The notes beneath the pieces were generated by a model. The model was not told the origin of the DNA and made no database searches. It saw only the letters and a list, made by a program, of their open reading frames with translations. Shown here piece after piece: positions 9,250 to 21,500 of a stretch of DNA of 64,000 bases. A program made the translations under genes and the position numbers. Source of the DNA: Sarcocystis neurona (lineage: Eukaryota > Apicomplexa > Conoidasida > Eucoccidiorida > Sarcocystidae); the NCBI GenBank assembly GCA_000727475.1, contig KL647299.1:2201974-2265973 (forward strand), given 5' to 3'. Positions within the stretch are counted from its first letter, which is position 1; each line of letters opens with the position of its first letter.

Positions 9250-12200
9250 CGGTTTCTACACTGATGCTGCAGCGCCTACGCTGCTGTCCTGCTGCTGCTA
9301 CACTGCTGCTGCCCCTGCTGTTGTGCTAGTCCTGCCGGTGCTACTCCGCTGTCGCAGCATCACTTCACTCCGACAACACTCAACTCAGGACTGCGGCTCG
9401 CTCCGGTATCTCTGTTTAACTACACTTTTACGGATTTGTCGCTTCCTCTATAAAAATATAATTGGTGGTCTCCATACAGTCAAACGCAAATTTCTCTGCT
9501 TGTACTCACATTGCGATATGGTGGTAGAAGCAAACGAATACACCATATTTTGGTGGCCATGCAACCCTATGCAAGTGTCGGCGTATGTGTGTCTTTCAGT
9601 ACACGGGGAGGTGTGCACGCGTGCAAGGCACAAGGAGACATACGTATTTGACGTGATCAAGGATGCGATTTATACGAGGGTGTACAGCGCTTTTTGCATG
9701 TAGAACATAGAGAAGTGTACGTATACGGTTAACAAATGCAGAGGGGAGCGGAACGAATGAGAGATGCCTACGCGTCCACGGTTACATAGTGACGGAGGCG
9801 TGCTAAAATGTCGCTATCTCTTCCTCTTTCTCTCACGTGATTTACGTCCGACTACCTTTCGGACATACCTCTGCGGACGTGCGCGTATTGGTACATACAC
9901 TGTGTCGTCGTGTTTGTGCACTGATTGACCTACGCTACCGAAGTAGAAACTTATGCGGAGAAAGACCTTTGGCAAAAGGAACCCAGCACAGACTCCGACA
10001 TAACTACCAAATGTCGAAAAAACTGTTTCCCATGCTTCGTCGCAGTGTGATCATGGAGCCACTGCTGTGTAGTTACACCTAAGTGTGCGTCGTGTGCTTC
10101 TCCGTCTCCTTCTCTCCTACGTTTTCTCCTCGACAGCCAACTGTTGTTTGCTAACGCATGACTGCGGGGAGCTGCCTAAGTTTCTTGACGTAAGAAGCCT
10201 ACTGAATTCGTATTTTCGTTGAAGCACATATCTTTCGCGGATGATCATCGAGGAAAACTTCGAGTGTGTAGTTCTCCTCCATGTCAGTAAATGCTGCATG
10301 TACCTACGCCTTCCTCCCCGTTTTATAAAAATGACACAAGCGCCTTCAAGTTGATTAGAACAGTCCAGCCTTACTTGTGTCACTACAGGCAAGAAACTGG
10401 GGAATTCTAGAGACAAAGTGTCCTCTCCATGGACTTGGCGCGCCTACCTGGGCCCTTCTTATGTACCTACGCCGACGAGTTACGCGTACTCGTTCACAGT
10501 CTATCCTCGACGCCTCGCGACACATATATGCACAGGTTGTGTAGTCGGGGGCAAAATAATAAATGATGGATCTCTCCAGATTCAACGCCACGACGGGAGA
10601 GAAAAACAATCCTGTCGAGCGAGGAGAACGGAGAATTGTCACTCAGAAGCCACTCGTTGTTCTCTTAACACCGGATAACTGGAAGGCTGCCTGTAGAACC
10701 TACGCAGGTGTACATGGTGTATGCTGGCAGTACAGATCCCACTCTAAGTGCCGGCTTGGAGAGAAGACAGGTGTAGCTAGAGGCTCACCACGGGCATTCA
10801 ACTTCTCCAAAAGGTTCTATTCATCAGCAGGGAAACCTGCTGTGTTCTTGCAGAGTGAGTTAACCTCTCGTGGAATCGTGTGAACATCTTGAGAAATTCA
10901 AGATATTGACAACACAAGTAGACACACTGCCGGCAAACACACGGTGATTCTGATATTTCACATCGAACCCATCAGGACACAGAGGTAGGGGTATAGGTAC
11001 GTTTAGCAAAATACGGTACAGCATAGAGATGTCCTGAGAGCCCAGTCCATTAACAGCTGTGCCTATCCATGAGGCAGACATGCTTATATACGCGCAGGTA
11101 GGCTGCGGTACACGCGTCTATAACGCCAGATTAATTCCGTTCCTGTGTGCTGCTTACCCTGCCAGAAGTAGATACACATGCACATAGATAGTGGCGGGCT
11201 CCCACTACACACACGTGTACGACACCTTCGAAATATGAATACACAGAGGCTGTTTGTCGTTGATACACACGGTATACATAAGTATATATGAAAGTATAGA
11301 TATAGATATATGAAAGAATAGACGCTTTACTACAGCTCATGCTGAGATACAGTTGCACGCCGGTGAAGTTCGTGTCGGGGGGCACTCCGTCTTGCGTCCG
11401 TAGTGTACGCGGTAGAGAGCTACACTTGTGCGTGCGAACTGTGTGTTTGCAGAAACGCTTCAGCGCGGATATCTCAAATTTTTTACTCCTTCTACCATTC
11501 GGCGCTGTATTTGCGTATTCGTAATACGCCCGTGGATCTGCACTAACGGATACTAAGGAGTAAACGATGGCACAGAGAAGAGCAGGATAGAAAAGTACAA
11601 ATATGCACACGTTCGTATGTTTTGGCCACACAGGGAGAAGGAAACGGGGAAGAGGAAAATCTGTGTGTGCACGTGATTGTACGTGCAGAGAGATAAGGAT
11701 TTCACATGCAAGAACTGGTATTAATACAAACTTCGTTGTCTTGTCAGCCACTGACTCACCGCCTCCTCCGTAATTCTATAGACACGGAAGTTGGTAAAAG
11801 TATTACCTGTACACAGTGTATGTTTCTCGTGCACAGATCTCTGCGGTGCGCACGCACTTGTAAACATCTGCCTGCGTCACATTCCTCTTTACTTTTTGCT
11901 GGGTGCTCTTGTAGATAGATTTTGATTTATCTCTCGACGCCACTAACTAAGGCAGCAGTGCTGCGTTCCACGTGTTCTCTCTTGCCTCGTGTGGGTAGAG
12001 AGAGCAGCAGAAACATGACACGTCAGACAGACTCGAGGTTGGCACCGGCATAGGTCTTTCAAACCATGCCATTGTAAAAACACCACGAGAACCCCGATGA
12101 ACTATACGGCCGCTTCAAGTAAAAACACGTAGACCCACGTGTAGGTGTGTGCAAGCGTAAGTCCACTTTCTGTTCGAGCATGTGCACGTAGCAGGTCGCT

Positions 12201-13400
12201 GTATCTGGGGCACACCAGGAGAAATCTTGTATTCACATATCTATCTATCTATTCACATATATATACACATATATATGTGTGTACATACATATATACAGAC
12301 GCAGTAAGCCTGTGCAGATCTGCGCTAGTGCAGAGCCAGTCTGTCCACCACCATATGTAGCGTACCCGACATAGGTTGATGAAACAACCCCACAAGCACA
12401 CAGACATGTGCGCACTCATGCAGGATGACACAAGCACGCGTACAAATGTATTTCATAAAACGCTGTGATTTCGTCCATCGATGTGCGCATCACGCATCCT
12501 CCGTCATGTTTCGTGAAGCTTCTCTACGAAGGTCGCCGTAGTCCTCTCTATATATGCTCAATGTATAAACCTGCATCTGTATGCCTACCTGGGCCATGTC
12601 GCTATAGTCCTCTATTTATGTGCCACCAAGTGTAAACATTTATCTATGTCCCTGCCTGTGCCATGTGTACATCTATACAGACAATTATGCAGGTACACAC
12701 ATATACTTGTGCCAGCGCCGTCTCGTGCCTTACCCGCAACGGGCAGGCTCTACCGGTCAAGAACAGTTCCACCCATTCCACCTGCTGATCTAGACAAGTA
12801 GGTACCGTACCCTTCCTCCTTCTCTCCTCCTCTTCACTTCCTCACATCCGTATTTTAACCACCGTACAAGACGTTTTGTGCACTACAGACATATGGACAT
12901 GTTCCACATACGCGTAAAGTCGTACGTATGTGTACACGTATCTGGTATTCACCAACGTGTGTACATACGCAGAGGCTATTCGTGAATAACTGCGTATAGG
13001 ACTCTATATGGCTACGTGCCTTAATACGTTTGTGTGTATGGATATGTATATGTATGTATATATCTATATATATATATACACACGGGATTAACGTGTGTGT
13101 CTCGCTTCCAGCACAAACTGTACTTGCCTACGTTAGACTCCTACATATTTACCTGTTTATCTACCTATCTATTTATATCCCTCTCTCTGTATTACACACG
13201 GACGCTTGTATCGTGTGTCATTTTCGCCCTCTCTGCCGTTTCGCAGGGATTATTGTCCATGCACGACGGCCAGCCCTCTGCTATTCTCTTGCAGCACGGA
13301 CGCTGGATGCGTGGACATAATATACGGCGCCAGCTGCAATAAAATAGCCCCGTCCATGCAGGTCAAAAGTGTGACAGCAGCAACGAGGGAAAGACAGCAG
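9250..13400. other. Gene-poor block with short TA/CA microsatellites
   Basis: Triplet repeats are nearly absent and base composition is more even. TA/CA runs occur at about 12235-12300 and 13030-13085. I found no family motif. The only notable non-repetitive frames are a plus ORF at 10563-10883 and a minus ORF at 11131-11751, neither with recognisable domains. It may be an intergenic spacer or a very long intron. Confidence -1.
10563..10883 (+). CDS. Unrecognised 106-codon ORF
   Basis: The frame starts with two ATG codons in a row (MMDLSRF) and runs 106 codons without low-complexity sequence, including KPLVVLLTPDNWKAAC and a basic C-terminal half. This is unusual for the surrounding block. 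No signal peptide, membrane helix or known motif is evident, and no splice signals bracket it convincingly. It could be a small gene, a decayed transposon remnant or chance. Confidence -1.
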   Translation: MMDLSRFNATTGEKNNPVERGERRIVTQKPLVVLLTPDNWKAACRTYAGVHGVCWQYRSHSKCRLGEKTGVARGSPRAFNFSKRFYSSAGKPAVFLQSELTSRGIV

Positions 13401-14953
13401 TACCCCTAGCTACACGAGCAGCAGAAGAGTGAGATGGGCACCGTAGGAGAGAGATGACCGGCGGCGGCGACAGCGCGACGACGGACCGCAGCAGCAGCAG
13501 CAGCCGGAGCGACCGTTTCTGTGATAGGGGGTAATTGCCGAATTATTGCCTTCAGTGGCCCAGTACAGCAGTAGCAGCAGCAGTTCCTATCTCTCGCGGC
13601 CCAGCAGCAGCAACAATAGCAGCTGCAACACAGCAAAAAACAACAGGCGCGGTGGAACATTGGGGTGGAGCAAGCCAGGGAAGGATGATTGCAAGGCCGT
13701 TACCGCAGCACCCACACACGCATTACCGTAACCAGCTGTTGACAGTAGCCTTACCAGCACTCCTCCCGACAACAGCTACTCGAGAGAAGTGGCTGCAGGA
13801 GCAGTATTATTACACGCAGCAGGAGCAATCCAAATTTTCAAAAGCGTTTTGTTGCCCGCCGTCGCCCTCTAATTACCCCCAAGACAGAGCGGCGGCGCGG
13901 TCGTTGCCGTTGCTGTGCCGCTGGTGCCGGTGCTGCTGTCGCCTGTGTGTACTGCTACCCCTGCTGCTGCTGCTCAGCTAGTGGTGGTGCTGTTGCCGTA
14001 GGTGCTGGCGTCACTCCCGCTGCTGCAACTGCGCGGCCCGCAGCAGCAGTCGGGAGCAGCCGGGACTAGTAGTAGAGTCGCCCGACGTCTGTCTGCCGAG
14101 CAACAGCAAGACAACAGCTGCAGGTCCTAGCTGCTGCTCCGCAGTTGCAGGAGCAGCACGCAAAACAGGTGCAGCAGCAGTGCGAGCAGGCTAAAGCGCG
14201 GCCCGTGGGGCAGCCAAGAACGGCTGTCGGCGGTGCAGCGCGCGGCACTGGAAGTGGGTAATTTGTCTTCCGTCATGGTGTCTTGTGGTGGTCTTCGCGC
14301 ATGCTACTGCATGTGTGTCTGTGTGAGGGTGTGTCTGTATAAATGTATATATACATATATATATGTATGTACATGTGTGTGTATGTGCCTAGAGCAGCGG
14401 ACTGTCAGGTCCGCATGGTTGCACAGCAGAACAGCAACAGCGGCAAAAGGTCCACAATGGACTTCAACTGCCGTTCGCGTCCCATTTTAGCTTCTAGCCA
14501 CTAGTGCACCTCTTTGCTGCTGTCCAAGCTCTTCGCACGTGGTCTCACAAGTGTGCGTGCCCCTGCTGGGCAACGAGGCCACGCCCCTTCCCGCAGATAC
14601 ATCAGCAGTGCAGCGGCAACAGCGCCAGCTGCAACAGCAACAACAGCAAGCAAGAGAACCACCAACCGCAGCAGCCAACGCAGCACAAGGAGCAGCAGTC
14701 GCCACAACAGCAGGACGTCGGTGTGTGTTTGAGGGGGCGGTGTGTTTCGCAAGCTGTCGTGCTACCTGCATGTGACCAGCTGCTTCGGGTGTCTGTACAC
14801 CTGCTGCGAAGCGAAGAAGCATGTGTGGCTTCTTCCTCTTGCAACCGCTGTCACCGAGCATGGCGAGGCGGCCTCAGCAGAGAAGCCGCTGTCCTTAGTG
14901 GTGTCAGAAGAGCAGCAGCAGCAGCAGCAACCACAGCACCGACGTAGCGACAG
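13400..14953. other. CAG-rich stretch upstream of the carboxypeptidase ORF
   Basis: From about 13370 the plus strand becomes CAG/GCA-rich, as in the exons of the plus-strand gene that follows, with a TA/TG microsatellite at about 14330-14385. Several overlapping frames are open, but none carries a motif. It may be 5' UTR or early exons of the carboxypeptidase gene. I could not fix a start or splice sites. Confidence -1.
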
Positions 14954-17900
14954 ATGCAGCAGCAACAACCCTGGCAGTGTACGAAGCAGCACGAGCAGCG
15001 GCATCAGCAGCAGTGCGAGCAGCACGTGCAAAAGCAGCAGGTGCAACAGCAGTACAACCAACGACAGGCGCAGCAGCAGCCTATTGTTGCTGCGAGCACC
15101 TGCTGCGTGGTCGTGGACACGCAGCGGGCGCAGCAACGGCAGCGTCTTGCCCCGCCTGCACCTACGAGGTGCAGCAACAGCACCATGTTACCCTTTCGCA
15201 GCACCGGTGGCACGCCGGGTAAGAGAAGCATAAAGTCGCACACGGCTCTCGAGGCGTGGTGGTCCTGCACCAGTACACGTATAGAGAGTGACGATGCCTC
15301 TCGTGCTGCAGACGGCTCAAACGCTGCTGCTGCTGGTGCAGAGGGAGAGGCAGAAGCAGCACCTGCTGCAACACAAAGCCGGCTGTATGCACGGAGCCGT
15401 GGTGGCACGATGGTGCTCGCCGGCAGGCGGGCAAAATCCGAGGTTCAGCAGCTCCTGGAGCACCAGCTGCAGCCCTTGCAACGGCCGCGGCCACAGCAGC
15501 AACACCGCAACCAGCGCCAGCGACACCAGCGCCGCCGGCTGCAGCGGAGGTGGGGGTCCGTTGGAAAGAGTAGTACGTTCCCCTCTGCCGACTGGCTTTC
15601 CGCAGCAGCAGAAGATGCAGCACCAGAGGAGGTATCTCCGCTTAGTGCTGCCGCTGCGGCGGCTGACGCTGCAGCAGCAGCCTGTGCAGCGGCTTCTTCT
15701 CTGCGGCGTCCGCGTCCTGAGATGCTGTCACGTGCTCCTGATGCAGGAAGTGAGGGAACGCTTGCTGCGGCTCTCTGCAGCAACAGCAGCAGCACTTCCT
15801 CGTCTTCCTTGCCTAGCCTCTGCAACAACTGCTTTTCTTTTGAGTCCAACCAGCAGTCGGTGCCTGCTGCGGCGGCCGGGGCTTCAGTAGAAGGTCCTGC
15901 TCCTGCCAGCGTTCCTCTTGCGACAACAGCAGCAGCAGCAACGACTGCTGTTGTTCCTCTCTGCTCTGTCCCTGCGACAAGAGGGCCTGCCACCAGTCAT
16001 ACAGAAGCTGTTGCTGCTGCTACTCCTGCTCCTTTTCAGACCGCGTACGCCTCTGCCTGCGTCATCGCAAGTGGTGTTTCTGCTGTTCCTCCTGTCACAA
16101 GGAATGCCACAGCTGCTACTGTTGCTTTGTCCCCCCCCGCTGCCGATGCTGCTGCTCCTGCTGCTTCACCGTCAGCCGCAGCATCGCACACATGTAAGAC
16201 TTACCCGTGGGGTCCTGCCTGCTGCATCGCCATTCCCCCTGCCACAGCGCAGTCACTTGCCGATGCTGCTCAAGGACGTGCTGCTGCTGCTGCTGGTAAA
16301 GGTTGGAGCGCTGCTGCTGAGGCTTCAGACGCGGCTGCTGCTGAAGCAGGTGTTGCTGCTGCTGCAGCCAGACATGTCAGTCCTGCTTCGGTGACTGCAG
16401 GCGAGCGCGTAGGGACGTCGTTCCGCCCCACCGCTGTTGCTGCTGGTGCTTCTGGCTCTCCGGGTACGCCTGCTGCTGCTGCTGCTTCTTATGGACGTCC
16501 TGCCGTTGCTGCGGCCGCTGCATCGCCGCCTCCTGCTGCAGCGGAAAACATCACCGGAGCAAAGCCGGCGGAGCCTGCTGCACTTGCTGCAACGCTCCCC
16601 GTCCTGTCGCCGGTACAACGCTGTGCTCCTGGACTTCCTACTGTTTCTGCAGTTGCGGTTGCTGCTCCTGCGTTTGGATCTGCTGCTGCTTCTGCCCTCA
16701 CTGCTGAAGCTGCTCCTGCGTCTGCGTCTGCATCTGCCGTTGCTTCCTTTACCTCTGCTGCTCGTGGTCCTCCTGCTTTCGCGTCTGCCAGTACTGCTTC
16801 TATCCCTGTTGCTGCTGCTAGTGCTGCACCTGTTGCCGCTGGTGCTGCCCCTGGGTCTGCACCTGCTTCTTGCGCTACTGGGTTTGCTGCTACTCTTCCT
16901 CTCCCTCCCCCTGCTTCTGCGTCTGCCCCTGCTCTTTCTTGCCCTGCTGCTGCTGCCCCTCCTCCTGCATCTTCTCCTGTTGATTCTTTTCCTGCTGTTG
17001 CTTCTGCTTCTTCCGCTCCTGCTGCTGCCGCTCCTACACCCAGCAGTGGTACAGGAGCAGCTGCTTTGCCTGGCTTCCTCGTGGAACCGACAGGGCTGCG
17101 GTATCTGCTGGGGGGAGTGCTGGTCTACCATGAGGACTGGCCTGTGGCAGTTCCTACTACGCGTGGTCGTAGTGTCCAGCAAGGAGAGACCGCAGCAGCG
17201 GAAGCGGCACCGCCTGACACCGCGGCGGCGGATTTGACACGGCTGCTGTTCCTGCCCTGCAGGCGCGACAGCGACACCACGAGCAGCAGCAGCAGCAGGA
17301 GCAGCAGAAGGCGACGCGACAGCAGCGGCAGAAACGGCAGCAGCATTAGAAACAGCCGCAGCAGAACCGGCAGCAGCAGCGTCGCCAGCAGGTCTAGGCC
17401 GCGCCCAGGAGGCTGCTGCTGCTGTCGCGGCTGCCCACGCGCTCCGGCCGTTCACCCTACAAGTGTAGCAGCACTGTCTTCCCCCTGTAGCAGCAGTTCC
17501 TCCTCCTCCGCGCAGCAACAGCAGCACCAGCAGGCAGCTCTCTCAGCTACACCAGCAGGTGATGGTGGTGGTGCTGCTGCAGAGGACTGCAGCGGAAAGG
17601 CTGCTTCAGCCGTGCTGGGCGAGAGAGAGACAGCGCCGATGAGCAGCAGCACAGGCGGCAGCACCAGCAGCAGTAGTACGAGCAGCAGCAGCAGCACGGA
17701 CAGCAGCAACACCACCACGAACCGCAGCACCAGCAGCACAAAGAGCAGCATCGAGACGATCAAGAGCAGCAACGGTGAACCTCAGCATAGCAGGAGGTGC
17801 CACAGCAGCAGAAACGGTGTGACAGAGCCGTCCGCAGGAGCTTCGGCAGAGCTGCTATCCGTCGCCTGCAGCAGGCGCTGCAGCAATACTCTGCAGGAGG

Positions 17901-18526
17901 GAAGGGCGACAGGTGCAGCATTGGCAGCAGCAGAAAGTGGAGGCAGAGACGGCGCAGGGAGAGCGACAGGAGGGAAAGGCGGTGGGGCGGAAGCAGGAGC
18001 AGCGGCAGGCGGACGAGGAGGAGCGACAGCAGCAGCAGGCGGCGCAGGGGGATGTCCGTGTTGCGCAGCAGCTGATTTGTTTGCGCGTCGCTACTCGGAA
18101 GCAAGCAGCAGACGTCGCGAGGCTTGTCTTGTTGCTGGTCCGGCTGACTCGGGGGGCGCGGCTGCAAAGAAAGCAGCAGGAGCAACAATTGCAGCAGGAG
18201 CAGCAATAGCAGCACCAGCGTCGGGAGTAGTAGCAGCATCAGGAGCAGCAGTAGCAGGGGCAAGAACACCGGGAATGGGAGGGGAAGCGGAGGTGGATAG
18301 GTGCTGCTGCATCTGCTGCAGCAGCAGCAGCGCGACGACTGACTTTGTGGAGTTGCTCGGGAAGGAAAGTCGCAGCAAAACAGCGGAGCAGCAGCTCCTA
18401 CAACTGCCGCGGCACCCGCCGCCCTGGACTGCGTCTCATCTGCTGTTGCGCCACCGCGAGGATCTGCTGCAGCAAACCGCTGCTCTCAACGCTGCTCCCG
18501 TGGAAGCTCAACACAAGGCCGCAGCA
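14954..18526 (+). CDS. Carboxypeptidase gene, large repeat-rich N-terminal exon
   Basis: Open frame of 1,191 codons from ATG 14954 (an in-frame TAG lies just upstream) to a strong donor, GCAGCA followed by GTAAGTG at 18527. The end of the exon (FVELLGKESRSKTAEQ, then LNAAPVEAQHKAAA) joins in phase 0 to the exon at 20289 that carries the first CCP motif. The first ~600 and last ~1,300 nt are CAG-rich and give Gln/Ser; 15.6-17.1 kb is CTG-rich and reads as Ala. By composition that middle part resembles the introns of this gene, so it may be an unrecognised intron despite the open frame. A less repetitive stretch near 17.1 kb includes TGLRYLLGGVLVYHEDW. Confidence -1.
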
Positions 18527-21500
18527 GTAAGTGTTTCTGTATCTCGTGACATATATATATTATATACATATATATAGACATCCAGACAGACACTTTAGCG
18601 TTGTTCTGCCTGCAAGGTCGGTCCAGCTTTGGTGCGAGGCGTCTAAAGGGAGGTACACACATTTCCTTTCCGTATATATGCACGTATATATACATATGTA
18701 TCCACATATACCCACACACACGTTCAAATATTTCTAAATGTGTCCTATTATACTTATCTACATATACAGACATATAGGCACCTATATACCAGTCTCTCTG
18801 CATGTATGTACATATGTTGAGAGCACCTATATATATACACACACAGATATCTATATATACACCTATCTATTTACATGTATACCTGTTGAGACCACATATG
18901 TACATATATATGTATAGATAGATAGATAGATACCTATATATCTTTCTCTGTATATTTGTGGATATGTTGTGAGTACGTATGTCTATATATATATGTATGT
19001 ATAGATAGATAGATAGCTATATATCTTTCGCTGCATATATGTGAATACGTTGAGAGTACATATCTATCTCTATGTATATTTAAACACACGTACAGATGAC
19101 TCCATTTATATATACGTATATGTGTTGAAACCACATATATATGCATACATACCTACGTATCAAGCCATCTATATAAATCTACATATGTTGAAGGCACACG
19201 GCACGCACATATGCGTACATTCATAAATATATAGATATGTATATTGATGTAAATGTATACACACATATGTATTCGTACCCACACGTGTATATGTATATAT
19301 ATGTATATACACATCAGTGTATGTGGTGGGCACCTACCTACATATATATATATATATATATGTATACCCGTACGTCGATCTATCTATAAATGCGTATATA
19401 TGTTGAGAACGCCTCTCTCTATACATATATGTTGAGATGAACTATATGTATGTATATATATATATAAATAGGTGTAGGTGGGAGTGTAAGGGGACTGGCG
19501 GGTTTGTTTGATGTGCTGCGGTAGTGGCAGCGGTGTGCCCCGTGAACGACCGCGGCAGCAGCAGCTGTGGACGTGTAGTAGCGAGCCGCGACAGCAGCAG
19601 CCTCTCCGCGTTTTCCCTCGTCAGTTTGTCCTCCTCTCTCCGTCTCTTCGGCGCCTTCCTCGTGCACCTCTGCCCGTTCGCATCTCCTGGACTTCTTGGG
19701 CGGGTGTTTGTGGGCCTCCTGACTTCCTTCTGGAAGGCTAACTTGCAAGCGTCATTTGTATGTATGTGATAAGTATATCCATATATCTGTGTATATTCAT
19801 ATATATGTGTATGTGTACATATGTGTACATATATATATATATGTATACACAGAGAAGCATTGCTGCATATTTATGTAGGGGTGGCTGCCTATATATATAT
19901 ATGTGTGGATGGAGAGGGTCTTAGAAATAACTGCGTTAGTCTCTTTTGGAGAAGCAAATAGGCTTCTGTGTGTGTGTGTGTGTGTGCGTCTCTCTTATTT
20001 TCTCGGTCTCCCTCCCTGTGTACACATATATGCGCCTAACGAGGGTGTCCGCACATGCAGGAAAGCTTGCGATGACAGCGCAGCTGCTTTAAGAGGGAGC
20101 TTCAGGGACGAGGGGCGGGCTTCTCGTGCGGTGGTCGCCTCGGCGAGGAACAAATATGAGAGAGAGACTCTCGAGGACGTGTTTGTGTCTCTGTGCATAC
20201 ATGCTGTTTACGAACGCGCAACGGATAAGTCGTGCTGAACAGAAGAGACGGCCATTTGCTGCCGCAGCTGTTTTTGTGGCTGCTGCAGGTGAAGCTGCCT
20301 CCGGACGCTCTCCTGTTCGACTCGCATTTCGAAGGCGGTAAAACCGTCCTCTGCTGTTCTGCTGCTGCCGCCATCCCGAACTGCTGCTGCCGCTAGTTCC
20401 TTGTTGTTCACTGCTCCAGTGCTGCGCTGGGACAACACACTGCTCGCGACGCTGCTGCTCAATACTGCTGCTGTCGGCCAGCTGCTGTTGCTGCTGCTTT
20501 GGAGCGGCTGGTATTGTTGGTGCTGTCGAGCAGCTGCTGTTGCTGCTGCTGTGGGGCAGCTGCTGTTGCTGCTGCTGTGGAACAGCTGCTGTTGCTGCTG
20601 CTGTGAAGCGGCTGCTGTTGCTGGTGCGGTGGAGTGGGGGATGTAGCTGCAGCATCTGCAGTGGGTAGTGTTGCTGCTCCTGGCGCGTCAGCACACAGCA
20701 ACTTCTTCATTTCTGCTTGTAGCTGTTCGCGGTACGCTGGTGTTGCGGCAGCGTCGTGCTTTAGCTGCTGCGGAGAATCTGCTGTCACTCTGCATGTGCT
20801 GCTGCGTCTCTCGCATGCGGCTGCGTCTTTGCCTGCTCGCGCGATGCTCCAGGCAAGGTGCTTCAGATTTGTTGCTGCTAAACTACACCGAATCGTTACC
20901 TCTATCTGTTCACGTATATACATAGACATATATATACATGCAATATACACGTATGTATATATGCTTACATATTCGTGAACCTATTTATCTGTCTGCTTAT
21001 ATGAGTGTTGATATGCGTATAAACGTGTGTATATACGGACCTACGTATCCACTCGAGAGGGCTTCTTTTGAAGCCTCCTCGCTGGTGCTGCTGTCTCTGA
21101 TGCTACGGGATGCTGCTGCTGCTTTTTTTGCTTCCTCCTGCGTTCGTTGCTTTCTCTGCCATCTGCCGCAGCAGATGCGCTTCTTGGGCCTGCTGCTGCG
21201 TGTGCCTTTACTGCTGGCGATGTCACAGGAAATTCGCGCCTTAAAGGCTGCTCCTACTCCTGCATGCGACATAGTCTTCCGCTGTGCTGCGACTGCTGCT
21301 GCTGCTTCTTCTCTTGCGCTCGCGCTCCTCCTGCTGCTTCTTCAAATGCCGCTCTGCGCTCCTGCTGCTTTACCTCCGTGCTGCTGTTGCTGCTTCAGTG
21401 CTGCTGCTGTTGCTTTATCAACTCGACCGACGCCGCTTCCTCTTCTTCAGCTGCTGCTACCGCTTGTTCAGCTGCTACTACTGCTTTTTCTGACACTGCT

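Noticed and set aside
16325..17527. Minus-strand Arg/Ser-rich 400-codon ORF resembling an SR protein
   Set aside because: The Arg/Ser content follows from reading GCT/CTG triplets in one antisense frame. There is no RNA-recognition motif and no splice evidence, so it is kept only as an ambiguity.
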